Positions 40,522 to 49,560 of a stretch of 64,000 nucleotides of DNA are shown here, piece after piece (positions within the stretch are counted from its first letter, which is position 1; each line of letters begins with the position of its first letter). The DNA is taken from assembly GCA_023431185.1 (NCBI GenBank), contig JAEYXS010000046.1, forward strand, positions 15,903 through 79,902, given 5' to 3'. The notes below the pieces were generated by a model. It saw only the letters and a list, made by a program, of their open reading frames with translations, was not told the DNA's origin and ran no database searches. The stretch is from Verrucomicrobiota bacterium (GTDB lineage Bacteria > Verrucomicrobiota > Verrucomicrobiia > Limisphaerales > JAEYXS01). Made by a program: the position numbers and the translations under genes.

Positions 40522-41697
40522 ATGAGCAAACCATTGCATCAACTGCGGGCGGGGGTCATCGGCACGGGGTTCATCGGACCGGTGCATATCGAGGCGCTGA
40601 AACGATTGGGCGTGCAGGTCACGGCGATCTGCGGTTCCACGAAGAACGCGAAAGCGACAGCGGAGAAGTGGGGCATCCCCGAGGTGTATGGCGATTACGA
40701 TTACGAGGCGATGTATCGTTCGCCGAATGTGGATGTGGTGCATATCACGTCGCCAAACAAGGTGCATGTGGCGCAGTCACTGGCGGCATTAAAAGCGGGC
40801 AAGCATGTGGTGTGTGAGAAGCCGCTGGGGATGACGGCGAAGGAGACGGTGAAGGTGGTCAAGGCGGTGGAGAAAAAGGACGCGCCGGTCTTTGCGGTGA
40901 ATTACATGTGCCGGTTCTTCCCAGCGGTGTTGCAGATGCGGGCGATGGTGGAGCGGGGCGATCTGGGTCAGATCATCCATGTGCAGGGTCACTTTTTTCA
41001 GGACTGGTTGTTGCAGGCGACGGATTACAACTGGCGTTTGCTGGCGAGCGAGGGCGGCAAGCTGAGGTCGGTGGGCGACATCGGTACGCACTGGATCGAT
41101 GCGGTGTCGTTCGCGCTGGGGACGAAGGCAGAGGCGGTGTTCGCGCATCTGGAGACGTTTCACAAGACGCGTTACCGGCCGAAGGGTGAGGTGCAGACGT
41201 TCGCGAAGATCGATCCGAAGACGATGGTGCCTTACGCGGTGGATACGGAGGATTTTGGCACGGTGCTTTTGAAGTTCGGCAAGGCGAAGCATGGTTTCGT
41301 GAACGGCACGCATGCGAATGCGAGTGTCTCGCAGGTGGCGGCGGGTTGGAAATGCAGCTTGTTCATGGGCATCTACGGCACGAAGGGAAGTGTGCGGTGG
41401 GACTTGCAGCAGCCAAATGAGATTTTGGTGGGGCGTCGGGATGAGCCGAACCAGATTTTGCAACGGGCGACGGCGGGGTTCAGTGAGGATGTGGCGGGGT
41501 TCACGGATTATCCGGGCGGGCATCCGGAAGGGTTTCCGGACAGTCACAAGATGCACTACCGCGCCATCTACGAACACATCGCCAGCGGCCAGAAAACCCC
41601 GGTCCTCTTCGCCACCGCCGCCGACGGCCACCACGAAGTGCAACTCTGCGAAGCCATCCTGAAAAGCAGCCAGTCGAAGAAATGGATCGACCTGTAA
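40522..41697 (+). CDS. Gfo/Idh/MocA family oxidoreductase (cytoplasmic)
   Basis: 391 residues. Rossmann motif GVIGTGFIGPVH near residue 11, EKPLGMTAKE near residue 101 and a long beta-sheet C-terminal domain; GDIGTHWIDAVSF has the catalytic His region. There is no Tat signal, unlike the protein at 3202. As second gene of the GntR operon it likely oxidises the sugar or cyclitol at one hydroxyl. From about 41,550 the codon style changes abruptly from G-ending to C-ending, while the reading frame is intact. Confidence 0.92.
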   Translation: MSKPLHQLRAGVIGTGFIGPVHIEALKRLGVQVTAICGSTKNAKATAEKWGIPEVYGDYDYEAMYRSPNVDVVHITSPNKVHVAQSLAALKAGKHVVCEKPLGMTAKETVKVVKAVEKKDAPVFAVNYMCRFFPAVLQMRAMVERGDLGQIIHVQGHFFQDWLLQATDYNWRLLASEGGKLRSVGDIGTHWIDAVSFALGTKAEAVFAHLETFHKTRYRPKGEVQTFAKIDPKTMVPYAVDTEDFGTVLLKFGKAKHGFVNGTHANASVSQVAAGWKCSLFMGIYGTKGSVRWDLQQPNEILVGRRDEPNQILQRATAGFSEDVAGFTDYPGGHPEGFPDSHKMHYRAIYEHIASGQKTPVLFATAADGHHEVQLCEAILKSSQSKKWIDL

Positions 41698-41723
41698 ACC
41701 AATCAACCTAAAAGGAGTAAACC

Positions 41724-43334
41724 ATGGGATACGATTGCACCTTACACGCGGTGGACGGGGAACAGATCACATCCATTTTTGTCGATGCTGTACTGGCTGG
41801 CAAAGTGCCTGAGAAAGGTTCTTTGGCAGATGTGGGCATCGAATCCGAGACATGGGAATCTGTCTTCACCTCCTTGCGTGATGATGCGCCAGCGACGGCG
41901 GCATCCATGGTGTGCCAACTGGCGTTGGTGTTTGCGGCGAAGAAGTGGCCGTATCATTATGAGCGAGGGTTTGCGGTGTGTCTTTGGCCGGAGCAGGAAG
42001 AGCCATGGACGGCGGAGTTTCCAAATGAGTTTTGCGAATCGCCGGAAGTGATGTTCCGGCCATTGGTGAAGAAGTATCCGCAATTAAAAGGAGCGTTTCC
42101 GCAGACGTTCTCGGGGAACTGGTCCACGGGCACGTTCATTCCAGCGAACAAGGTCAGCAAGGCGTTGCGTTGGGTGAAAAAGACGGTGGAGGCTTTGGAT
42201 GAAGGTGATCAGGGGTTGTTCCGGGGATTGCTGCTCGTCCTGGATCATTGCGTCAAATACAAGCTGGCGTATTGGGAAGGGACGGATCTGCCGGTGCCGA
42301 TGGCGGAGATGTCGTTGGAAGGGAACGAGGCGCGTCGGGCGGCGAGAAGTTTTAAGTGGCCGGATTATGGGTATTTACCATTGGCACAAAAGAAAGATTT
42401 GTTTGTCTGTAAATACAGCCTTGGACCAAATGATAGTACTCGCACCGCGTTGGCTGATTTTTCTGTCTGGCCACCTAAGCTTGAATGGCTGCACGAATAC
42501 GCGATTGGGGCTGCCCTGTCAGATGCAGGGAAGTTAGTCACGCGAGCGTCTCATCCCAAACTGGTGGATTATCAAGTGGTGATCCGGGATAAAGCCGCGG
42601 CTGACGCAGTTCCCCGCACGCCCGCAGTTGGCGCTTCAACCAAGATAGGACCGCATGGCTATGAGTGGGTCGGATTTTTTGAAGAGCAGGTTATCGCCTT
42701 GGTTCAGTTCAAGAAGGATGTGACTGGAAAACGTGTGCCTTTGGTGGAGAAGGACGGGGAAATGATCGAACTGGGTGCGTTTCGTTCGGCGGCAGACAAC
42801 CACAACGAACACTGGGGTGGTGAAAGCATTACCGTAACAGTGGCTCAGACTGGTGATGGTAAAGATGTTTTTCTATGGGATGAGCATGGCTTTGAACGGG
42901 ATGGAACGGGATTTTTCCAGACGTTTTCTTTAGCCCGTGGGCAGATGCATGATCAACAGCGCTTCACAGTGCCCGCTGAACCGGCTGGATTTTACTATTT
43001 AGTTGGTCGTGGGCTCCATGAATCCCAGCGCGGATGCGATCCCATTCTGCACCTCCCAAAACTTACGAATATCATGGCTGTGCGACCGGGGCCGGAAGGG
43101 TCACTCCTGCTTATGGAAGGGACAAACAAAGCGGGAGACTGGGGCAAGCTCTACTGGCCCAAGGAGAAAAGACTGGTGCGGATCAAGCCAAGCTTATTGC
43201 CAGATTTGAGTTCTGATGATCTGAGAGAGATGCACTGGCTGGAATCGCAGCAGAGACTGTTGTTTTTCACCAGGGAGGAAGTCTGGTTCATTCCGTGGGA
43301 GGAATTGAAGGCGATTCCCAGAACAAAAGCATAA
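41724..43334 (+). CDS. Unknown protein, 536 residues
   Basis: No signal peptide or membrane segment. Ribosome site AAAGGAG is 8 bases before the ATG. The N-terminal part (MGYDCTLHAVDG; CQLALVFAAKKWPYHYERGFAVCLWPEQ; about 200 residues) is helical, and the C-terminal part has beta strands (GEMIELGAFRSAADN; GPEGSLLLMEGT; LFFTREEVWFIPWEEL) like a small propeller. I recognise no family. It sits 26 bases after the oxidoreductase gene and 19 bases before the glycosidase-like gene, in the same direction. Confidence 0.7.
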   Translation: MGYDCTLHAVDGEQITSIFVDAVLAGKVPEKGSLADVGIESETWESVFTSLRDDAPATAASMVCQLALVFAAKKWPYHYERGFAVCLWPEQEEPWTAEFPNEFCESPEVMFRPLVKKYPQLKGAFPQTFSGNWSTGTFIPANKVSKALRWVKKTVEALDEGDQGLFRGLLLVLDHCVKYKLAYWEGTDLPVPMAEMSLEGNEARRAARSFKWPDYGYLPLAQKKDLFVCKYSLGPNDSTRTALADFSVWPPKLEWLHEYAIGAALSDAGKLVTRASHPKLVDYQVVIRDKAAADAVPRTPAVGASTKIGPHGYEWVGFFEEQVIALVQFKKDVTGKRVPLVEKDGEMIELGAFRSAADNHNEHWGGESITVTVAQTGDGKDVFLWDEHGFERDGTGFFQTFSLARGQMHDQQRFTVPAEPAGFYYLVGRGLHESQRGCDPILHLPKLTNIMAVRPGPEGSLLLMEGTNKAGDWGKLYWPKEKRLVRIKPSLLPDLSSDDLREMHWLESQQRLLFFTREEVWFIPWEELKAIPRTKA

Positions 43335-43353
43335 TCCGAGAAAAGAATTCATC

Positions 43354-44916
43354 ATGAAACGTATCATTACAACTGTGCTGACTTTGTTAGTGAGTTGCTT
43401 ATTTTTGCCAGCAATTCAAGCGGCCGAGAGCAAGCCGAAGCCAGCGCTGGGGATCAATCTGGCGGGGCCGGCGGATTGGAACACAGAGCTGCCCTTCGTA
43501 GATGTGTTCCGCCTGTCCCGCCAATGGATCAGCCAGAAGCAGGGCGAAGGTTGGGGCAAGGGGCCGAAGCTGGAACTCGATGAGCGCGGCTGGATCAAAC
43601 GACTGGAAGCGGGCTGCTTTGCGGAGACACCATTGTGCACAATCGAAGGCGGCCATTATCCCAGCGGCGACTGGACCATGTTGTGGGAGGGTGAAGGGAA
43701 GATCGAGCTGTCGAAGGGAAAGGTGGTTTCCAGTGCGCCGGGCAAGATGGTGGTGAACATCGATGCGAAGGGTGGCGGTTTTTTCCTGCGCGTGAAGGAG
43801 ACGAAGGCGGAAAATCCGATCCGCAACATCAAGGTGTTGATGCCGGGCTTCAGCGCGGAGCAGGTGGCGAAGAATCCGTGGAATCCGAGCTTTCTGAAAC
43901 GCTGGCAGGGAATGGCGAGCCTGCGGTTCATGGATTTTCAGGAGACGAACAATTCCAAGCAGAAGAAGTGGTCGGACCGGCCGAAGCTGGAGGATGCGAC
44001 TTATACACGGGAGGGAATTCCGGTGGAGTTGTTGTGCGATCTGGCGAACCGTTTGGAGTCCGATCCGTGGTTTTGCCTGCCGCACGAGGCGGATGATGAG
44101 TATGTGCGGGAGTTCGCGAAGCTGGTGAAGGCGAAATTGAATCCGCAGCGGCGTATGTATGTGGAGTATTCCAATGAGGTTTGGAACGGGCAGTTTCAGC
44201 AGAGCAAGTATGCGGGCGAGCAGGGTGTGAAGCTGGGTTTTGCGACGAAGCCTTGGGAAGGGGCGTGGCGTTACACGGCGCACCGGTCGCAGGAGATATT
44301 TCGTGTCTGGGAAGAGGTGTTCGGCGGAAAAGAACGATTGGTGCGAGTATTGCCCTCACAAGCGGCGAACAGTCACGTGGGCAAGGAGGTGACGGGGTGG
44401 AAAGACGCGGGGAAGAACGCCGATGTACTCGCCATCGCGCCGTATATCTCGATGAACATCCCGAAGGAAGGGAAGCGATTGACGGCGGCGGAGGTGGCGA
44501 CGTGGCCGGTGGACAAGTTCCTAGATTATGTGGAGACGAATGCGTTGCCGGAATGCATTCGCTGGATGCAGGAGAATCAGAAGGTGGCGGCGCAGCATGG
44601 ACTGAAGCTGGTGTGCTATGAGGCGGGGCAACACTTCGTAGGGGTGGCGGGAGGTGAGAATGACGCAGCGCTTACGAAGTTATTACATGCGGCCAACGCG
44701 CATCCGCGCATGCAGGGCATCTACCAGAAATATTATGCAGCATGGGAGGCGGCGGGTGGTGATCTGCTGTGCCATTTCTCCAGTGTCAGCCAGTGGGGCA
44801 AGTATGGGAGCTGGGGTCTGCTCCAGTATGCGGATGAGGATGGGAAACAATCGCCGAAGTTCAAAGCCACGATGGAGTGGGGGAAGAAACTGGGGCAAAG
44901 GGTGGTGGAGCCGTAG
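43354..44916 (+). CDS. Secreted glycoside-hydrolase-like protein (TIM barrel, clan A type)
   Basis: 520 residues with a Sec signal (TVLTLLVSCLFLPAIQAAE). After ALGINLAGPADWNTELPFVDVFR comes a beta insertion (WTMLWEGEGKIELSKGK), then a barrel with MYVEYSNEVWNGQF near residue 270, where Asn-Glu matches the acid/base pair of clan A glycosidases (GH5 and relatives). A second catalytic Glu may be in LVCYEAGQH near 425. It probably cleaves or binds a polysaccharide and supplies the sugar handled by the downstream genes; substrate unknown. Confidence 0.75.
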   Translation: MKRIITTVLTLLVSCLFLPAIQAAESKPKPALGINLAGPADWNTELPFVDVFRLSRQWISQKQGEGWGKGPKLELDERGWIKRLEAGCFAETPLCTIEGGHYPSGDWTMLWEGEGKIELSKGKVVSSAPGKMVVNIDAKGGGFFLRVKETKAENPIRNIKVLMPGFSAEQVAKNPWNPSFLKRWQGMASLRFMDFQETNNSKQKKWSDRPKLEDATYTREGIPVELLCDLANRLESDPWFCLPHEADDEYVREFAKLVKAKLNPQRRMYVEYSNEVWNGQFQQSKYAGEQGVKLGFATKPWEGAWRYTAHRSQEIFRVWEEVFGGKERLVRVLPSQAANSHVGKEVTGWKDAGKNADVLAIAPYISMNIPKEGKRLTAAEVATWPVDKFLDYVETNALPECIRWMQENQKVAAQHGLKLVCYEAGQHFVGVAGGENDAALTKLLHAANAHPRMQGIYQKYYAAWEAAGGDLLCHFSSVSQWGKYGSWGLLQYADEDGKQSPKFKATMEWGKKLGQRVVEP

Positions 44917-44960
44917 AATCTGATCGGGCACAGATAAGAAATTTATATCAGGGATAAAGT

Positions 44961-45878
44961 ATGAAACTTGGATTTGTCTCGGCGATATTGCCGGAATTGA
45001 GTTTGGAACAGGTGCTGGCGTTTGCCGCAGCAGAAAAGTTTTCGTGTGTGGAGGTGATGTGTTGGCCGCAGGGTAAGGCGGAGCGGAAGTACGCGGGGAT
45101 CACGCATATCGACGTGGAGGGTTTTAATAAGTCCAAGGCGGAGGAGGTGCGGGCGTTGAGTGCGAAGCATGGAATGTCACTCACGGCGCTGGGGTATTAT
45201 CCGAATCCGTTGGACCCGAATCCGGAGGTGTCGAAGGTGGCGGTGAATCATCTGAAGAAGGTGATCAAGGCGGCGGCGGTGCTGGGGTTGAAGAATGTGA
45301 ACACGTTCGTGGGGCGTGATTGGACGAAGAGTGTGGATGATAACTGGCCACGTTTTCTGAAGGTTTGGCGGCCGATCATCGAGCTGGCGGAGGATCATGA
45401 TATCAAGATCGGCATCGAGAATTGTCCGATGTTTTTCACGAAGGATGAGTGGCCGGGCGGGAAGAATCTGCTGACGACGCCGGTGATCTGGCGGCGGGCT
45501 TTTAGCGACATTGATTCCAAGCATTTCGGGCTGAATTATGATCCGTCGCATTTCATTTTGCAGCAGATGGATCCGCTGGGGCCGTTGAAGGAGTTTCAGG
45601 AGAAGCTGTTTCATCTGCATGCGAAGGATGTGAAGATGAAGCGGGATCGCCTGCAGCAGGTGGGGATTTTTGCGCATCCGTTGGAGTGGCATCAGCCGCG
45701 CATCCCGGGTTATGGGGATATCGATTGGGGCAAGTTCATGAGTGCGGTGATGGAGACGACGTATCGCGGGCCGGTGTGCATCGAGGTGGAGGATGACACG
45801 TTCGGGAAGACGTTGGAGGGACGGCAGGAGGCGTTGCGGGTGTCGCGGAATGTGTTGGCGCCTTATTTCACGGTCTGA
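44961..45878 (+). CDS. Sugar phosphate isomerase/epimerase (xylose-isomerase-like TIM barrel)
   Basis: 305 residues, AP-endonuclease-2-type barrel. Metal-site pattern: Glu in CVEVMCW near residue 32, GIENCPMFF near 153 (Glu), NYDPSHF near 195 (Asp, His), HLHAKDVKM near 222 (His) and CIEVEDD near 275 (Glu). Family members include 3-keto sugar and inosose isomerases, often paired with Gfo/Idh oxidoreductases as here. It begins 44 bases after the glycosidase-like gene. Confidence 0.88.
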   Translation: MKLGFVSAILPELSLEQVLAFAAAEKFSCVEVMCWPQGKAERKYAGITHIDVEGFNKSKAEEVRALSAKHGMSLTALGYYPNPLDPNPEVSKVAVNHLKKVIKAAAVLGLKNVNTFVGRDWTKSVDDNWPRFLKVWRPIIELAEDHDIKIGIENCPMFFTKDEWPGGKNLLTTPVIWRRAFSDIDSKHFGLNYDPSHFILQQMDPLGPLKEFQEKLFHLHAKDVKMKRDRLQQVGIFAHPLEWHQPRIPGYGDIDWGKFMSAVMETTYRGPVCIEVEDDTFGKTLEGRQEALRVSRNVLAPYFTV

Positions 45879-45916
45879 ATCCCAAAGAGTTTTAACACAC
45901 AGAAATTTTAACTTTT

Positions 45917-46711
45917 ATGAAATATACGTACGAAGAACTCGCCAAGATGATTGATCACTCACTGTTGCATCCGACGATGACGGATCAGGAACTGGAGGAT
46001 GGGTGCAAGCTGGCGGCGAAGTATGGGGTGGCTTCGGTGTGCATCAAGCCTTACGCAGTGAAGCAGGCGGTGAAATGGTTGCTGGGCTCAGGTGTGTTGG
46101 TGGGGGCGGTGATCGGGTTTCCGCATGGGAACTCGTGCACGGAATCGAAACGGTATGAAACGGAGCTGGCGTGCAAAGATGGCGCGAAGGAGATCGATAT
46201 GGTCATCAACATCGGCAAGGCGCTGAGCGGTGACTGGGCGTATGTGGAGCAGGACATCAAGGCAGTCTGTGATGAGGCGAAAAAGCACGGAGCGAAGGTG
46301 AAGGTGATCTTTGAGAATGATTACCTGACCAAGGGCGGCGCGGGCCTGAGCAGCGATGACTTCAAAAAGAAACTTTGCGAACTCAGCGAGAGAGCCGGAG
46401 TGGCCTGGGTGAAGACTTCGAGCGGGTATGGTTTCGTGAAGCAGGCGGATGGGAGTTACAATTACAAGGGCGCGACGGAACATGATCTGGCGTTGATGCG
46501 GGCGAATGTGTCGGCGGCGGTGCAGGTGAAAGCGGCGGGCGGCGTGCGGGATCTGGATGGATTGATCAAGGTGCGTGATCTGGGCGGTTCACGTTGCGGG
46601 GCAACCGCCACGGCAGCGATGATGGAGGATTATCGCAAGCGTGAAGCCGCAGAAAAAGCCGGACAAAAGGTAGAAAGCAAAGGGGCGGCCATTGGCTCAG
46701 GTGGTTATTGA
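45917..46711 (+). CDS. deoC: Deoxyribose-phosphate aldolase
   Basis: 264 residues. Class I aldolase residues are in place: D94 in EIDMVINIG, Schiff-base K166 in VAWVKTSSGYG and K205 in VQVKAAGGVRD. The N-terminal IDHSLLHPTMTDQELEDGC and VCIKPYAV are typical. The enzyme splits 2-deoxyribose-5-phosphate to acetaldehyde and glyceraldehyde-3-phosphate. It is the last gene of the operon, 38 bases after the isomerase gene. No nucleoside phosphorylase, kinase or deoB gene accompanies it, so its substrate may be a different aldol. Confidence 0.92.
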   Translation: MKYTYEELAKMIDHSLLHPTMTDQELEDGCKLAAKYGVASVCIKPYAVKQAVKWLLGSGVLVGAVIGFPHGNSCTESKRYETELACKDGAKEIDMVINIGKALSGDWAYVEQDIKAVCDEAKKHGAKVKVIFENDYLTKGGAGLSSDDFKKKLCELSERAGVAWVKTSSGYGFVKQADGSYNYKGATEHDLALMRANVSAAVQVKAAGGVRDLDGLIKVRDLGGSRCGATATAAMMEDYRKREAAEKAGQKVESKGAAIGSGGY

Positions 46712-46768
46712 ACTGGGCCATTGCTCCTTGTGAATCTCGGTTGCAGACCGTTCCCCTGCCCGGCCAGC

Positions 46769-47959
46769 TCAGCTAAGTTTCCAACGCGCCTGTCGCAGTA
46801 CGGCGCGGCTGGAACCTTTCAACAGCTCATACCATACGGTGAGCAGCGATCCGTCTGCAAGTTGCACAGTGCTGGGATAGCCAAGGTCGCCAGAATTGCC
46901 GTCGCCCGAGAGGATCATCGGCTCGCTCCAAGTGACACCGTGGTCGGTGCTGATGCGGGCCTGATTCCCCAAAGGAGCACGCCGATGACCATAGGTCATC
47001 AACAGACGTCCATCGCTTAGACGCAGCAGATGCGAGGGCAGGCCCCACACGCCGATGCTATGCGGCTCCGTCCACGTGCGACCGCCGTCAGTTGATTCCG
47101 TCTGCAGCGTTTCACCTGCGTTGGGTTTGTTGTGATTCCGAATCTGGACAATGATTTTACCGTTCTCCGCCTCCACGGCGTGGAGTTCGTGGTATTCACT
47201 CGCCTTGTCTCCGGCACGCACGGGCAGTTCCGTCACCCAATCCCATGACTTGCCGTCGTTCACCGATTCGCAGATGCCCACGCGCTTGCCACCGGTCCAC
47301 AATTGCTTGCCTGCGTAGAGCTGGCGACCATCGCGTAACTGCACCGGACCATGCGGGCTGTTCACGATGGTGGGATAACGCTCCGACCACGTGATGCCGC
47401 CATCCGTCGAGCGGATCATCCACTGGCCAAGCTCTGCCTTGCGTTCCTCCGCGCTCAGACGGCTATGGATACCATGCCAGCGGGCCAGCTTGTCCGCCGC
47501 CCACTTGCCGGACTTCTCGCCGGCGACGAGCCCGGGTTCATATGCCAAAGAAGTGAAAGTGCTGACCAGCAAGGTCCCCTTGTCTGTCTCCAACGTGCCC
47601 GCATCGCGGTCATCGATCGCACCGTCCAGCAAGACGCGCGGCCATGTCCAAGTCTCACCATTATCTTTGGAAGTCATGGCCTGGACTTGGCCGAAGGGGC
47701 AGACATGTCCCTCGCGCCCACCGCAATAGGCGAGCCAGAGTTCCCCGTTGCGCCGCCGCGCAACGGTGGGCCAGCCGATATAATATTCCGGCTGGAGGGA
47801 AATCACTTTGGTATCCGTGACGGCAAAGGCAGGAACGGCGGCCTGGGCCGGGCGCAACCAAAAGGGACTGGCACAACCGGCGGCAACGGCTGCCAAAGCC
47901 GAGCGCTGCAGGAAGGAACGCCGGGTAATGGAGCGGTTTGAGGCGGGATTGGTTTTCAT
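46769..47959 (-). CDS. Tat-exported sialidase-fold (BNR/Asp-box) protein
   Basis: 396 residues from ATG 47959, where the twin-arginine signal SITRRSFLQRSALAAVAAG begins; the frame extends further upstream, but that part looks non-coding. Asp boxes of the type S-x-D-x-G-x-T-W repeat (SKDNGETW, STDGGITW, STDGGRTW, STDHGVTW), marking a six-bladed sialidase propeller. True sialidase needs an Arg triad that I cannot confirm, so a glycan hydrolase or binding role is possible. It converges with deoC and is divergent from the propeller protein at 48174. Confidence 0.85.
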   Translation of the reverse strand: MKTNPASNRSITRRSFLQRSALAAVAAGCASPFWLRPAQAAVPAFAVTDTKVISLQPEYYIGWPTVARRRNGELWLAYCGGREGHVCPFGQVQAMTSKDNGETWTWPRVLLDGAIDDRDAGTLETDKGTLLVSTFTSLAYEPGLVAGEKSGKWAADKLARWHGIHSRLSAEERKAELGQWMIRSTDGGITWSERYPTIVNSPHGPVQLRDGRQLYAGKQLWTGGKRVGICESVNDGKSWDWVTELPVRAGDKASEYHELHAVEAENGKIIVQIRNHNKPNAGETLQTESTDGGRTWTEPHSIGVWGLPSHLLRLSDGRLLMTYGHRRAPLGNQARISTDHGVTWSEPMILSGDGNSGDLGYPSTVQLADGSLLTVWYELLKGSSRAVLRQARWKLS

Positions 47960-48173
47960 GCTGGATAATGGACGATAGTTAAGCCAGATAAATTCGGGTG
48001 CCTGACGCTGTGGAGGGCAAATGTCCCCTGCCCTGCTCCACAAGGACTGCACTGATTCGTCTTGGTGATGGCTTAATTCTGACTTTTTGCGCTCCGCGTG
48101 TCCATCTCGCATGTGTCTTTTGCAGCAACAATCGCAGATGAATCTCCCGCAACTGGCGGACGTCGAAGCAATC

Positions 48174-49550
48174 ATGACACTCCATATCCGGAAAAGCTTT
48201 CTCTGCCTATTCAGCGTGATTTTGGCCGCCCAAAGCATCGCGGCGGCGCAAGTGGAACAGGCACCCGAGTTTGTCTGGGCGGTGCAAGCTGGCGGAAAGC
48301 TCCATGACAAGACGCGCGGCGTGGCAGTGGATACGCGTGGGAATACTTTCTTGACCGGTGAGTTCGCAGGGACTTCGCGCTTCGGTGAGCACACCATAAC
48401 CAGCGCGGGCGAGATGGATTTCTTCATCGCGAAGTGCGGTCCTGACGGCAAGTTTCTCTGGGCTCACAATGGTGGCGGTTCGGCCATCGACCGCGGATAT
48501 GGTGTGGCGACAGATGCCTGGGGTAACTGCTATGTTACCGGCCATTACCAGAGCACCAACGCCACTTTCAGCGGTAACGCTGTAAGCCATGCAGGTGATT
48601 ACGACATCTTCGTGGCCAAATATTCGTCAGCGGGCAAGTTGCTGTGGGTGCGCAACGCCGGGGGCAAAGGATATGACTATGGCCACGGCATCGCGGTGGA
48701 TGCGGATGGAAACGCAGTCGTGACCGGCGCTTTGGTGGGTGATGGGGCCTTTGGCCAAGTATCGATTTCTTCTCCCGGCGGGGCGCACGTATTCTGTGCG
48801 CGCTATGATGCAGAGGGGAAGTTGCTCTGGGCGGAAGGAGCCAAGGGCAAGGCCAGCAACAGCGGTCACGGAGTGGCGATGGATGGTCAGGGCAATGCCT
48901 ATGTAGGCGGTTACAGCGGTGGTATCGGCACCTTGGGCGGGCTCAATTTGACCAACGCCACAGGGCGTGACGTATTCGTAGCCAAGATCACCCCGGCAGG
49001 CAAAGTTGCCTGGGTTTCAGAGGGCCATGGCAGCACGAACGCCATGCTCCACGAAATCACGTGTGATCGCGCAGGTAATGTCTGGGCATCTGGCATGTTC
49101 AAAGGCTTGTTAAAACTGGCAGACAAGACCGCAGAGAGCCATGGCGACAACGACCTCTTGATCACCAGTTACAATACATCCGGGCAACGGCTCTGGACAC
49201 GTACTGGCGGTGGTGCGCGTGTCGATTACGGCTTGGGCGTGGCCTGTGACAAGGCGGGCAATGCGTACCTGACGGGTGAGTTCACCGACAAGGCGGAGAT
49301 CGTCGGTCATGAACTGACGAATGCCGGCAGCAGCGACATATTCATCGCCAAGTTCGACCGCTCGGGGGCATTGCGCTGGCTGCTGCAGGCTGGTGGAGAC
49401 AAGGGCGATAACGCCTACACCATGGTGGCGGATGCCCAAGGCAACCTTTACCTCTCCGGCTCTTTCAGCGGCACAGCCAGATTCGGAAGACATGCAATCA
49501 TGAGTGCCGGTGGTAACGACGTTTATCTCGCGAAACTGAAAGCCAAATGA
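48174..49550 (+). CDS. Secreted SBBP-repeat beta-propeller protein
   Basis: 458 residues from ATG 48174 with a Sec signal (SFLCLFSVILAAQSIAAAQ). About seven repeats of the SBBP type: GVAVDTRGNTFLTGEF, GVATDAWGNCYVTGHY, GIAVDADGNAVVTGAL, GVAMDGQGNAYVGGY, GVACDKAGNAYLTGEF, with DIFVAKYSSAGKLLW between them. The fold should be a surface or periplasmic propeller without obvious catalytic residues. It ends 10 bases before the end of the DUF1501 gene, which is convergent. Confidence 0.85.
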   Translation: MTLHIRKSFLCLFSVILAAQSIAAAQVEQAPEFVWAVQAGGKLHDKTRGVAVDTRGNTFLTGEFAGTSRFGEHTITSAGEMDFFIAKCGPDGKFLWAHNGGGSAIDRGYGVATDAWGNCYVTGHYQSTNATFSGNAVSHAGDYDIFVAKYSSAGKLLWVRNAGGKGYDYGHGIAVDADGNAVVTGALVGDGAFGQVSISSPGGAHVFCARYDAEGKLLWAEGAKGKASNSGHGVAMDGQGNAYVGGYSGGIGTLGGLNLTNATGRDVFVAKITPAGKVAWVSEGHGSTNAMLHEITCDRAGNVWASGMFKGLLKLADKTAESHGDNDLLITSYNTSGQRLWTRTGGGARVDYGLGVACDKAGNAYLTGEFTDKAEIVGHELTNAGSSDIFIAKFDRSGALRWLLQAGGDKGDNAYTMVADAQGNLYLSGSFSGTARFGRHAIMSAGGNDVYLAKLKAK

Positions 49551-49560
49551 GTTCCGGTTC

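Noticed and set aside
30067..46711. Bacterial microcompartment locus suggested by PocR and deoC
   Set aside because: No shell protein, aldehyde dehydrogenase, class II aldolase or encapsulation peptide is present; the two genes are 15 kb apart.
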